Part shown: piece by piece, positions 56,001-64,000 of the stretch
How positions within the stretch are numbered: the first letter of the stretch is position 1
How the letters are laid out: each line of letters opens with the position of its first letter
Assembly (NCBI GenBank): GCA_037893225.1
Contig: JAZGUH010000560.1
Coordinates: 62,001 to 126,000 of the forward strand
DNA from: Hippasteria phrygiana
Lineage: Eukaryota; Echinodermata; Asteroidea; Valvatida; Goniasteridae
Reading direction: 5' to 3'
DNA length: 64,000 nt
Position numbers and translations under genes: made by a program
The notes under the pieces: model-generated
What the model was told of the DNA's origin: nothing
What the model saw: the letters and a program-made list of their open reading frames with translations, nothing else
Database searches by the model: none

Positions 56001-59000
56001 CAGGGTCTTCATACTAAATAATAAGTCACCTCTGATATATGCGTTCCTATCCTCATGGGTTTGAACCCCTTCTTGGGATCCAGCTTGTAGATGAACTTGT
56101 CTGTGACCAGCAGTGCTCGCTCGGCACATTTATTGTGCTTGTTGATCTTTGCAAAAAAAAGAAAAAAGAAATACAAAAACTAGAGGTTAGTGCATTTTCC
56201 ACAGCTCCATTACACAACATGAAGCAGATGCTGTGTGGATCCATTCCATTCAACTGACAAAATAGGTAGTCTATGTTGGACGCTGAATGAAAAAACATGA
56301 ATCCCAATGGAATTTTCTATCTCGAGTGCCCCATTAAAAAAAAAAAACGGTGCGTTCCAAAGTGCCCTCGCACAAATTTCACCATTAACGACACAGCTTG
56401 ATTGACTGGACTTGGGCAAAAATCATTTTCAAAAAATATGTATGTATGAAAAAAATTACTTGAACTGAAATATAGGAAAAATGGACAAGGAAAAATCGGA
56501 CCTGTGATTTGAATTTGACTTGGAAAAACTTGACTTGCAATTTGACTCTGGCTGGGAAAAAAACATTTCTTGTAAATCTGATTTTTAGTTTATAAAAACA
56601 ACCTTGATTTGGCAACTTGACTCGGGAGAAATAACTTGAGATCTAGCTTGAGTTGGGAAAATACAACTTCTGCCTTGACTTGAGAAACAAATATACTTGG
56701 TTACAGCTACAACTTGGAGGAAAATTGTTGATACAAACTGACAAGCAAATCTACATGATAATAAAAAATTAACCATTTTACATAAAATTCACTGCCACTG
56801 CACATGCATTGGACAAATGCAGTGCGTATATATAAGATATATCTTATGGGAGCAAAATAACGTCCAAGACTAAGGCCCTGTTCGAATTACTTGGCTACGG
56901 CTTGAAATTACACACAAGTCTATGAGAAATGGCTGCAGCCGCTACCATAGTCATGTGTGTAACATCTAGCCGTAGCCAAGTAATTATGACAGGGCCTAAG
57001 ACTCCCCAGTTGCTTCGACTCCTGGTTTTTCACAGTCAATACCTTAATGACAGAGGATGAGAACAAGATTTTGTTGAAGTGATCTTTGTTCTTCAGTTGG
57101 CCGCACATGGATACAAATGGGGCAGTCTGGTTGTTTTCAGAGATCTGAGGAAAAACAAATAAAACAAGATAAACGGCATTTCTGTGCTTCCTTATTTCTA
57201 AGTTGGGAAACAAAATCCTTATTTGCTTGTATGTAACACAGGAAATGACAACCATACCATTGAAACCATTGAAAGACTTCTGTCATTACCGCGAGGTCTC
57301 TAATTTTCAAGTCATTAGTGGTATTTTCTTCACGTCTTTATAGGAAAAAGGGTTTCTCTTTCACCCTATGAAGTTTCATGCAATTACAGACGCATGTCTG
57401 CATTTCAGTTTCAAAAATTCCACACAATTTCCTGTAGCAATAAAAAGCACAAGGCTGAACAAAGGAATGGCTTGCCACATGCCTCACTTTAAAGGTTTTT
57501 GTTTTAACTAAAATCACCCAATACACAGCTAAAAGCCACTTGAGGTAACGGTTACGATCCTAGGTGGTAGGGTTAGCGATATTTTGAATTGTCAACCCTA
57601 TCACTCTTGCGGTTTTCCTGGGCCCAGACCTAAATACAGGATAATTCTTCTACAGAAATTATGCTAATTTTCAGACCTATTAAACTGAGGTGGGCTTCTG
57701 AAAATTACAACAAAAGCAAATGGTGTATACTACCTTAAAGAGGTTGTATTATTAGTGGTGGCTCTGATTATGACGTTATTCTTGATTAATGATGCGCATT
57801 CCTGCACGTACTCAATCTATTCATGTTTCAACTATGTTGTTCTTGAATAGGAGTGTATTGAATAGATGGAGCTTTTTCAAACAAAGCTTGCATTCACACG
57901 AAAGGTGGCTCCAAGTGCGATGAATATCTTCAGTGTGGTGTCTATTGTTTGCGTTTACACCTGGCCGCACAGCCCCTTCTTGGCATACAGCTCAACCCCC
58001 CCCCCCCCCCCCCCCCCCCCGAATCAATGACAGCCAGACAGAAGGGGTTAAGGTATATTACACTCAAACATGCAATTATTTCTGCCATGAAAAGTCGCTT
58101 TTTATAGTTGTTTTTCTCAAGAACCGTTTAGCCCCGCTGGTGCCACTTGTCTACAAGTTGTCGTTGGGGGCAGCAAACTAATCCGATAGCGTAAGACGGA
58201 CTGCGCTTTAGTGCATAGTGGAGTCTTACGATGTCAGGTTTGTTTGTTTGTTTGCCGCCCCCAGTAATGACTTTCAGTGAAAACGTGTTGTTTGAGCTTT
58301 CAACACAGAAATCATCGTGCGACTTTCCACTCATTTCGTGCTGCCAGCTCACAAATGTCCATGCATACCATACAGGGGCCAATTTCACAGAGCTGCTAAG
58401 CACAAAAAGTTGCTTAGCGTGAACATTCTTTATTGATAAAACAGAGATTACCAACTAAATTTCCATGTGTTGTATATTGCTTGTGACTGGTATTATGCTG
58501 TTCTTTGCTTAGCATGAAAATCACATGGAGTTTTGGCTGGTAACCTATTTTTAGTAAGCAAGACATTTTTGTGCTAAGCAAATTTGTGTGCTTAGCAGCT
58601 CCGTGAAATTGGGCCCAGGTGCATGTAGCTGCCCTTACAGAGGCCAAATAGTTGCCCTGCCACTTTCGCTTGTAGCCCCAGTCTTGGCAGCGGCCGTTCA
58701 GGGCATCCATGGCAGCAATCTTGATCTTCATCTCTGGCCAGTCCTCCTTGGGGAGTCGATTCAACATCAAGCGGCACATCCACCTGTCAAAGAGAATTCG
58801 AACAGGGTAAGGAAGCCACTGCCTAACCCGTGGTCGGGCCAGGCCGTTGAAAAACCCGGCCAACCCCAGGGAACACCCGGGGCTTTTATAATCCCCTGGT
58901 TGTAACACAATAAACTGCCCACTAATGCTGGAGTCCAGCCAGCTCCCATTGCTCACCCAGAATTTAATGACAACAAAAGCAATCACTACAGATTAGTCTG

Positions 59001-62000
59001 GGAGGGGCCACAGCCTGGCCTAGCCTGGCAGAGACCGGGCTTTATCAATTAGCAGATGCTCCTTGGTGATTTGTGGCTCACAATAGCAAGACTAAAAAGC
59101 CAGAAGGCCCGGGCGTGGCCCAGCTTTTCAACGGCCTGGCCCGACCATGGGTTAGGCAGTGCTCCCCAAGTACTTCACACTACACTAAATTTGAACCTCG
59201 TGAATACGGACGACAGCCATAGCCAGTTTGAAAAAGACCACCTGGCCGGTTTTGCGTCCCTGCCCGCTTCCTTTTTGGGGGCCGCCTGGATTAAAAATAG
59301 AATTTACCAGTGGGAAAATGAGGTGGAAAAAATAAACCCAAATGTTTCAACTACATGTATATTGTTCTTGTGAGAGTGTCATGAATAGATTGAGCTTTTT
59401 CATTCACACAAAAGGGGGGGGGGCTAATTAGATTGTGACAATATGACCTCTCTATTCAGTGTGGTGACTACTGTTCACGTTTACACTTGGCTGCACAGCC
59501 CCGTTCTTGTCATACCACACCCCATCGATAACAGCTGGAGGCAAGGGGTTAAAAGGATGTCTTATCTTGGAGATGCATAATCAGGCTACAAAACATTGTG
59601 TAGATAGAATTTTTGCATCAGAGATGTTGTAAATTAGAAGTGAGATTTCTTTTTATATACAAACTTTTTTGTTACATTTGAAAAGCCCTATTCTGTTATA
59701 TCCAATAGTTTTAAAACTGAATTCAATCTCAAAATATTTTCGGGGGGGCGAGTTCTTTTTTGAACTTTGAGCTTTATTTTCTCAAAACATGGGGTCAACA
59801 CTCTAACAACTTCAGAAGGTTATACAGCGGGGCCCCAGGAATGATCTACAGCCACACCAGTTCACAAATTTGCACAAGAGAGTGATGATTTACATCAAAC
59901 CAGGAAATAACTAGTATCAGGATACAGGAAACAAGTACTTTTTTCCCACACTACCTTCCTGTTAAGTATAAAATGCAAAACAACACCTGCAGGACACCCC
60001 CCCCCCCACATGCCAACATGGTTTCAAAATACAGGAAATAAGTACTTTTTCCTTTACCATTCTATGAAGTATAATACAAAACAACACCTTCACAACCCCC
60101 CCCCCCCCCTTCTCAAAATTCATCACTGTGAGAAGGCTAAGACATACTCTCGCTGACACCTCTGCATCATCCGGTTAAATTTCTTTATCAGCACCTTGGG
60201 AGGCTACATCTACAGGACCCCTCAGGGTTCTCAAAATTCATCACACTGTGGGAACGGTAATACATACTGTCGGTGGCACTTCTGCATCATCCGGTTGAAT
60301 TTCTTCAGCACCTTGGGGGGCTCGGGCCACTCCAGGCTCTTGCCGTAGTCGCTCAGGCTCCGGACGCCGTGGAACGTGTCCTGCAGCTTGTAGAGGTAGC
60401 GATGGATCTTAAAGTGTCGGTAGGAGGCCATGATGCGATAGATGCAGCGCATCTTGTGGGCTCGCTGCCTGGCTAGGGTCCCTCGCCAAATCTGAAAAAA
60501 TAAGACATCAAATCAAATCAAATCAAATCAAATCAAATCAAATCAAATCAAATCAAATCAAATCAAATATTTATTCAATAAATGTAAAATGTAAATGGCA
60601 ACAAACATCACACGACTGTTTCTCCAGAACACAGATAATACAGATATTTCAACAGATATTGAACAAATATCAGTTCAAGAAGTAGCATTTGTTATATGCT
60701 ATATTTCATGTATATTTTCAAATATGCAACATTTTAGCTACTAGCTAGTGTGGACATACTTTTAATAAAATATTTTTTTTTTTAACCCTGACCCCTAGAG
60801 CTTTGTATTTTCTAGGAACAATCCCGAATCTTTCAAAATCAAACACCGTGCAGTAAACCAATGGCACATTTTTATACTTTGACGTTTGGGAAAACCACCG
60901 CCCTATCTCACCTTCTGTAGAAACACTGCAATCGGCGGTATGAGTTGCGCGCGGGCTTCCTCCAAGGCATACACAGTGCGCGGAGTCCTGATGAACAGCT
61001 TGGTTTTACCATAGGCAACGTCATCCTCCAAATGCTTTTCTCGCAGCAAGATCTCCACCCCCTGCTTGTCGACTCCACCACGGAAGTTCGGCCATGTGAA
61101 CTGCGACAACATCTTATATCTGAAGAAAAGTGGCACATTAATCAAACGCCTGGTCAGCAGCTACTGGTCAGGGGAAGAAGGGTTGACAAGGAAACTTATT
61201 TTGTTCAGGAGAGAGCAGAGTGGAGTTGATATAGTCGCGGTTAGTTCCTTAAAATTGTTAAGCTTTATTACACTAATTGATATAAAACAAGATGCAGTTG
61301 ATTAACCCTAACCATCCGAAATACTCCAAATTCATCTTTGCTAAATGGAGGAATTTTGAGGATTTTGCAGGATTGAGGGCATTAGAGGATTTTTGCCTCT
61401 GGAGGAAAATGGAGGATCCAGGTCATCAGGCCTAATCTGGTGTTGGATGACTTTGGAGGATTGAGGTGTTATATCCAAAACCCACTGGCGGATTTTGCAG
61501 GATTCAGGCAGTGGTCCCCAGTAGCAAAAATTTGAGGATTCAGGTTACGTGTAGGAAAAATGATGTAGGGAGTTAGAGTTAATTTTAAATTTAAAAATCC
61601 ACATGGGTTAAAAGACAACATTACTTTGTATTAAGTTGTTTTTGCTAGCAGCGTAACATTTTTTTAGCCACTTCTAGTGGGGGGGGGGGGGGAGCTTGCA
61701 CAGGAAGCAATATCAACATTGCAAAAAGTAGACGTCAACTTTCAACGATATTTTGAATGGGCAGGGAGGGTAAACACAAGTGTCCTGTTTGTATACCTCT
61801 GGAGGAACCTTGTGTAGTGCTGGCGCGAAGCAAAGCCCGCCCTCCGGACTCGCACGTTCTCCAGCAAGCCCAGATAGCGGACCTGGTGGAGGCATCGCTC
61901 GGCATCAAACAAGAGCGGCGACTTGGCCTCGTTGGGTTTGATGCAGCGGACATAGTAGGGCTCCTGTTGGCAAAAAGACAAAGAAGTGGGACACTTTAGA

Positions 62001-63884
62001 AACACTTCGTGGGAAAATGTTTCAGGGGTGAGATTTGAGGGAAAATTAAAAAAAAACCTGAACAAAATTGGAGGCATTTAATTTGGATGGCATCGCTGAA
62101 AAATGCACAAGAAAACTAAGATACAGTTCAAAATTGCAAAAAAATAGGGTCATTAGAATAAAAAAAAAAGACCGTTTCAAGTTGCAGAGGTCATTTTGGA
62201 ATGATAAAAACAATTTAAGGACCACAAATCCTGAAATCAGGAAAAATCTGGAGAAATCTCACCCATGATGTTTGAGGAAACAAGGAACTACTCAACAAAG
62301 ACCCAAAAGCTTTATAGGGTTTGTATGGAATTCAAGCATTCAAATTCAGGGAAATACAGTCTTCGTCAACGGAAAAAAATAATCACCCAACAAAGGAGTA
62401 ACTAATTAGTAAAAGTGTGCAGTCAAAAGTGTCAGATACGTCTGCAGAGGGTTTTTAAAGTTGATCACTTCTTATAACCAGCTAATTTCAAATGCATCAT
62501 AAATGTGACCCACTTTGCAAAAAGGGCACATAAGTCGCTGTATGCTTTTACGCGTGCTGTTCTATGTGAAGAGGGTGAACAATTCTTCAAACAAGTGATT
62601 TTTAAGGGAGGGAATGTTTGGCATCTTTGATAAATATATTATTCCAGTTCGTAACCAAAATCTTTGGATTTCAGTGTTGGAAAAGAATGTGTGTCGAGTG
62701 CTTCAATCTATTGATTTGCTTTTTGCTTGTTTTAAATGGCTTGTTACTCCTTAAGTCATTTCAAGAAATTCCTGAGAAAAAAACATGCACATTTCCAAAT
62801 GTCTCGTGAATGCAAAATGCCACAGGCCTCAGACATATACCATATGAAAGCTTATAAAATGGCCTTTCCAGCTATATATAAAAAAACACTAATTTCAAAT
62901 TTTGCAACATAATTGCCCTTTTTGCAGGGTCACAAATGTACACAGAGTGCTATTTTGAGGTGTCGGTGAGGATATGCACCACAGACAAACACTGTGTCTG
63001 GGTGCTATTGACAAACTCACCTTTGAGGCGAGATTCTTCACCAGTTCTATCATGGAATTCTTAAATATGGTTCCTGCTGTCAGTGGTCGCTTGGTCACCT
63101 GAAACAAATAAATGAGAACACAAATGGCATGTACAGAGAGCATTTACAAAAGTAAGCAGCCCCTAGGGAGAAAAATTAGGCCATACATGTACCAGTCTGG
63201 GTTGTTGAACAGGGCAAATTTTTCCAAATCCTTATATTTTTAAACATTACCAAAGTCTATGAAACATGCTTTTTCAATTTTCAAACTCTGTCGCAATTGG
63301 TGTAAAAAATAATCACAATTACAACTAAGGTAGCACTGTCTAACCCATGGTCGGGCCCGGCCGTTGAAAAGCCTGGCTACGCCCGGGGCTTCTGGCTTTT
63401 TGGTCTTGCTATTGTGAGCCACAAATCACCCAACAATAGAGCATCTACTAAATTCATAAAGCCCGGTCTCTGCCAGGCAAGGCCAGTCTGTGGCCCCTCC
63501 CACATTAATCTGCAGTGATTGCTTTTGTTGTCATTCCATTCACGGGCCGGAGATCAAGTCTGGGTGAACAATGGGAGCTGGTTGGACTCCAGCATTAGTG
63601 GGCAGTTTATTGTGTACAACCAGGGGATTATAGAAGCCAGAAGGCCAGGGAGGTTCTCGTGTCTTGGCCAGGCTTTTCAACGGCCTGGCCCGACCATGGG
63701 TTAGGCAGTGCTCCCTAAACAGAGACTAAGAGAGGAATTGAAGAGTGATCCAACCTCAGTCACTTTCATCTGTCCTTCTGGCCACATCTCAGAGATGACC
63801 GGGTTGGAGCTGAGGTACAAGAGTCTCTTAAAGTCCTGGAAGAGAGTGTCCTTGTTCTTGTAGATGAAGCCGTTCACATCATAC
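52871..63884 (-). CDS. MYO1D-like: Short-tailed class I myosin, C-terminal half (myosin-Id/Ig-like)
   Basis: Ten exons joined in phase encode about 492 residues ending at a TAA (52871-52873). The order is that of a class I myosin: end of the motor ([50 protein letters not shown]), converter (FTWPNF...[17 protein letters not shown]), two IQ-type motifs ([34 protein letters not shown]), and a TH1 tail ([17 protein letters not shown] to [14 protein letters not shown] and [19 protein letters not shown]). There is no SH3 or proline-rich tail, so it is short-tailed. The wording of the converter-IQ-TH1 region is closest to myosin-Id/Ig. It moves on actin and binds membranes through TH1; myosin-Id sets left-right chirality in flies and vertebrates. 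The N-terminal ~500 residues (P-loop, switches) lie beyond the right edge. I could not see a polyadenylation signal. Confidence 0.93.
53312..53706. mobile_element. Intronic repeat with AAATCCGTATTT words
   Basis: Near the left end AAAATCCGTATTTT is repeated, and near the right end CGTACGAAATACGGAAAATCC mirrors it. The outer CAGAGTTGTCACC and the inverted GGTATCTCTG are weakly inverted. It is probably a degraded DNA transposon between the last two myosin exons. Confidence 0.4.
53825..53973 (-). CDS. MYO1D-like: Myosin exon 9 in window (TH1)
   Basis: 149 nt, acceptor TTATAG, donor GTAAGT. Encodes [32 protein letters not shown] and [11 protein letters not shown], then two bases of a Glu codon. 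Confidence 0.92.
53974..54874. other. Myosin intron, nothing recognised
   Basis: Part of the intron between exons 9 and 8. AT-rich with no identifiable element. A plain ACGTACG-rich patch lies at about 54545-54570. Confidence 0.5.
54875..55145 (+). mobile_element. 5S-rRNA-derived SINE (SINE3-type)
   Basis: CACTACCGAAGTTAAGCAAC followed by TTACTTGGATGGGAAACC matches the internal promoter and 3' part of 5S rRNA, while the first third of 5S is missing. The body downstream (AAAGAACCCAGAGCACC, AGAGTAGGGGTTTGCCCC) is SINE-like. It is opposite in strand to the myosin gene. Confidence 0.75.
55388..55965. mobile_element. Palindromic element E in myosin intron
   Basis: The ends AAAGGCCGGTTTATAGTCGG and CCATAAACTGGCCTTT are inverted over about 27 bp. 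Subterminal GGTCGCCGGACGCTG is tandem on the left, and GTCGCTGGCGCTTCAGC-type words are inverted on the right. TAA precedes and TTA follows the AGGCC ends, an imperfect TWA duplication. The interior carries no transposase. Confidence 0.7.
56030..56146 (-). CDS. MYO1D-like: Myosin exon 8 in window (TH1)
   Basis: 117 nt, 39 codons, acceptor TTTGCAAAG, donor GTGACT, phase 0. Encodes [20 protein letters not shown] then [19 protein letters not shown]. The VTDxxxYKLD motif with flanking lysines is a hallmark of the TH1 lipid-binding region. Confidence 0.92.
56400..56760 (-). repeat. Degenerate ACTTG-rich tract
   Basis: ACTTG or its near variants recur at irregular 10-30 base spacing (GACTTGGAAAAACTTGACTTG is typical in part), giving a degenerate minisatellite within a myosin intron. 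Confidence 0.6.
56874..56996. mobile_element. PIF/Harbinger-type hairpin MITE, TAA duplication
   Basis: It begins GGCCCTGTTCGAATTACTTG and ends in the near-perfect inverse, with arms of about 45-50 bp in a 123-bp element, flanked by TAA (56871-56873 and 56997-56999). TWA duplication and GGCCCTGTTC ends are typical of PIF/Harbinger. It lies in the myosin intron next to exon 7. Confidence 0.88.
57043..57144 (-). CDS. MYO1D-like: Myosin exon 7 in window (TH1)
   Basis: 102 nt, 34 codons, acceptor CCTCAG, donor GTATTG, phase 0. Encodes [20 protein letters not shown] to LFSSSVIK, the first strands of the PH-like fold of TH1. A Harbinger-type MITE begins 46 bp downstream of the donor. Confidence 0.9.
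57145..57827. other. Myosin intron, nothing recognised
   Basis: Unassigned intron sequence, apart from a short match to repeat R5 at about 57700-57735. Confidence 0.5.
57828..58050 (+). repeat. Dispersed repeat X, copy 2
   Basis: It shares GAGCTTTTTCAAACAAAG, GTTTACACCTGGCCGCACAG and CAGACAGAAGGGGTTAA with copies at 51601 (minus) and 59360. A run of C (57997-58020) replaces the short poly-G/C of the other copies. Confidence 0.75.
58377..58615. mobile_element. Foldback MITE F1, copy 3
   Basis: GGCCAATTTCACAGAGCTGC and the inverted GCAGCTCCGTGAAATTGGGCC bound it, with CAGG on both sides (58373-58376, 58616-58619). It is inserted 20 bp from the donor site of myosin exon 6. Confidence 0.9.
58639..58783 (-). 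CDS. MYO1D-like: Myosin exon 6 in window (TH1)
   Basis: 145 nt, acceptor TTTGACAG, donor GTAAGG. Encodes [15 protein letters not shown] through KWQGNYLAS, matching the family's tail pattern ending in GNYLAS. The exon lies between two transposons: F1 starts 20 bp beyond the donor side (58619), and a foldback element starts 28 bp beyond the acceptor side (58811). Confidence 0.94.
58811..59165. mobile_element. Foldback element F2, copy 1
   Basis: The left CACTGCCTAACCCGTGGTCG and right CGACCATGGGTTAGGCAGTG are inverted, extending inward through GGCCxGGCCGTTGAAAA. A second copy is at 63331-63715. It starts 28 bp upstream of the acceptor of myosin exon 6. Confidence 0.9.
59360..59560 (+). repeat. 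Dispersed repeat X, copy 3
   Basis: It contains TAGATTGAGCTTTTTCATTC, TTTACACTTGGCTGCACAGC and GGCAAGGGGTTAAAA, collinear with copy 2. Confidence 0.75.
59921..60107. repeat. Tandem duplication with C tracts
   Basis: GATACAGGAAACAAGTACTT (59921) through a C run is repeated as AATACAGGAAATAAGTACTT (about 60031) through another C run. Both copies share CAAAACAACACCT before the C run. Confidence 0.8.
60110..60205 (-). pseudogene. Duplicated 3' end of myosin exon 5
   Basis: This 96-bp segment is a copy of 60228-60322, covering the last codons of exon 5, its donor and following intron. The copy (60148-60203) reads [19 protein letters not shown] in frame, with one extra codon (I) and several amino-acid changes, and keeps the GTATGT donor. 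An in-frame TAG precedes PPK, so the copy is not a complete exon. An AG at that TAG could act as an acceptor in phase 0. Confidence 0.8.
60268..60491 (-). CDS. MYO1D-like: Myosin exon 5 in window (IQ motifs, TH1 start)
   Basis: 224 nt, acceptor TTTTTCAG, donor [17 protein letters not shown] completes the first IQ motif started in exon 4, and [13 protein letters not shown] gives a second. The tail then starts with [22 protein letters not shown] motifs bind calmodulin-type light chains. It leaves in phase 2. Its 3' end is duplicated at 60110-60205. A (TTTGA)n tract lies 16 bp upstream of the acceptor. Confidence 0.95.
60507..60568 (+). repeat. (ATCAA)n microsatellite
   Basis: Twelve nearly perfect pentamers just upstream of the exon 5 acceptor. 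On the transcribed strand it reads (TTTGA)n, extending the pyrimidine-rich region. Confidence 0.95.
60912..61119 (-). CDS. MYO1D-like: Myosin exon 4 in window (converter)
   Basis: 208 nt, acceptor TCTTCAG, donor GTGAGA. Encodes [29 protein letters not shown], and the start of the lever, ALEEARAQL to FLQK. It completes the Arg codon begun in exon 3 and leaves in phase 0. Confidence 0.95.
61300..61560 (+). repeat. Degenerate GAGGATTTTG tract
   Basis: GAGGATT, GGAGGAT and GCAGGATT recur about fifteen times in 260 bp, forming a degenerate minisatellite in a myosin intron. Confidence 0.7.
61797..61963 (-). CDS. MYO1D-like: Myosin exon 3 in window (SH1/SH2 region)
   Basis: 167 nt with acceptor CAACAG and donor GTATAC. 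Encodes [16 protein letters not shown], then [14 protein letters not shown], the helices that relay nucleotide state to the converter. It ends two bases into an Arg codon. Confidence 0.95.
62505..62933. mobile_element. Intronic MITE with GTGACCC ends
   Basis: GTGACCCACTTTGCAAAAAG at 62505 and the inverted CTTTTTGCAGGGTCAC ending at 62933 bound it. AAAT is present on both sides (62501-62504, 62934-62937). It lies between myosin exons 3 and 2 and has no coding capacity. Confidence 0.8.
63021..63098 (-). CDS. MYO1D-like: Myosin exon 2 in window (motor)
   Basis: 78 nt, exactly 26 codons: [15 protein letters not shown] to LVKNLASK. Acceptor TTTCAG, donor GTGAGT, phase 0 at both sides. It is the actin-binding lower-50K helix region. 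Confidence 0.95.
63331..63715. mobile_element. Foldback element F2, copy 2
   Basis: The ends GCACTGTCTAACCCATGG and CCATGGGTTAGGCAGTGC are inverted. The interior matches copy 1 at 58811 in opposite orientation (GCAGTTTATTGTG, GGGCTTTAT, CTCCAGCATTAGTGGGCAG). It ends 40 bp from the donor of myosin exon 1. Confidence 0.9.
63755..63884 (-). CDS. MYO1D-like: Myosin exon 1 in window (motor, lower 50K)
   Basis: 130 nt, acceptor GACAG at the right, donor GTTGGA at the left. Encodes [10 protein letters not shown] through [11 protein letters not shown]. The first base completes a codon from the exon outside the window, so it enters in phase 2. The donor is a weak GT (GAG/GTTGGA), chosen because the next exon continues the family pattern TE-VTK. 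A foldback element begins 40 bp downstream. Confidence 0.93.
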
Positions 63885-64000
63885 CTGTCAAATGCATGGA
63901 CGAAAATTAATCGCATGATCCATCATTTGTGTGGAAAGGATGCCTTAATCTTGTTCTTAGTCCAAGCTGAAGAATAGTCTGGGGAACAAGTTTGCCAGCT

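Noticed and set aside
60273..60476. Plus-strand ORFs opposite myosin exons (also 58588, 60945, 61757)
   Set aside because: Shadows of the minus-strand coding exons, which have matching phases and splice sites.
60507..60568. CRISPR-like regular repeats
   Set aside because: It is a simple pentanucleotide microsatellite without spacers. No array with unique spacers exists in the window.

Overview
This is a eukaryotic window with introns, AT-rich intergenic DNA and a very dense load of short palindromic DNA transposons. Several things point to a marine invertebrate deuterostome: the recurrent TAGGCCTA word, long pure G/C runs, a THAP-bearing TTAA-target (Kolobok-type) transposon, a 5S-rRNA-derived SINE, and an intron-rich class I myosin gene. 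An echinoderm or hemichordate is my guess, at low confidence. There is no bacterial gene, operon, CRISPR array or intact tRNA/rRNA gene.

Right end (about 52.87-63.88 kb, minus strand): the one securely recognised gene. Ten exons with GT/AG junctions and matching phases encode the C-terminal ~492 residues of a short-tailed class I myosin, most like myosin-Id/Ig: end of motor, converter, two IQ motifs and TH1 membrane-binding tail. The N-terminal half of the motor lies beyond the right edge. Its introns hold a 5S SINE, a PIF/Harbinger-type hairpin MITE, foldback elements lying 20-42 bp from splice sites, a pentanucleotide microsatellite and a duplicated copy of the 3' end of one exon.

Left and middle (1-52.8 kb): mostly mobile-element territory. 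Notable items are a decayed mariner with very long terminal repeats (8.2-8.8 kb), a 1-kb Kolobok-like element with a THAP domain inserted in a MITE (22.0-23.2 kb), hAT-like elements with 8-bp target duplications (3.0 and 50.8 kb), a MITE family with ends reading GTCTGGTTCCCTGA (19.1, 29.4, 35.5 kb), tRNA-related SINE fragments and a 77-nt G run. A few coding candidates of unknown function are listed with low confidence: minus-strand exon-like pieces at 9.8 and 11.7 kb, two ORFs overlapping at TAATG near 44.1-44.4 kb, and a 274-codon ORF at 46.9 kb behind a CRE and TATA box.

The best candidate for something undescribed is a set of five elements (5.3, 6.6, 15.1, 37.4 and 55.4 kb). Their ends look alike (CGTTCYCACT or AGGCCTTTTCACACT, with the 55.4-kb one more divergent), but the interior of each is built from its own short GC-rich word, repeated in both orientations and interleaved with extra copies of the terminal motif. 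One has a TTA target duplication, suggesting PIF/Harbinger-type transposition. Another carries a CCAAT box, a TATA-like box and the first codons of a lysine-rich protein.
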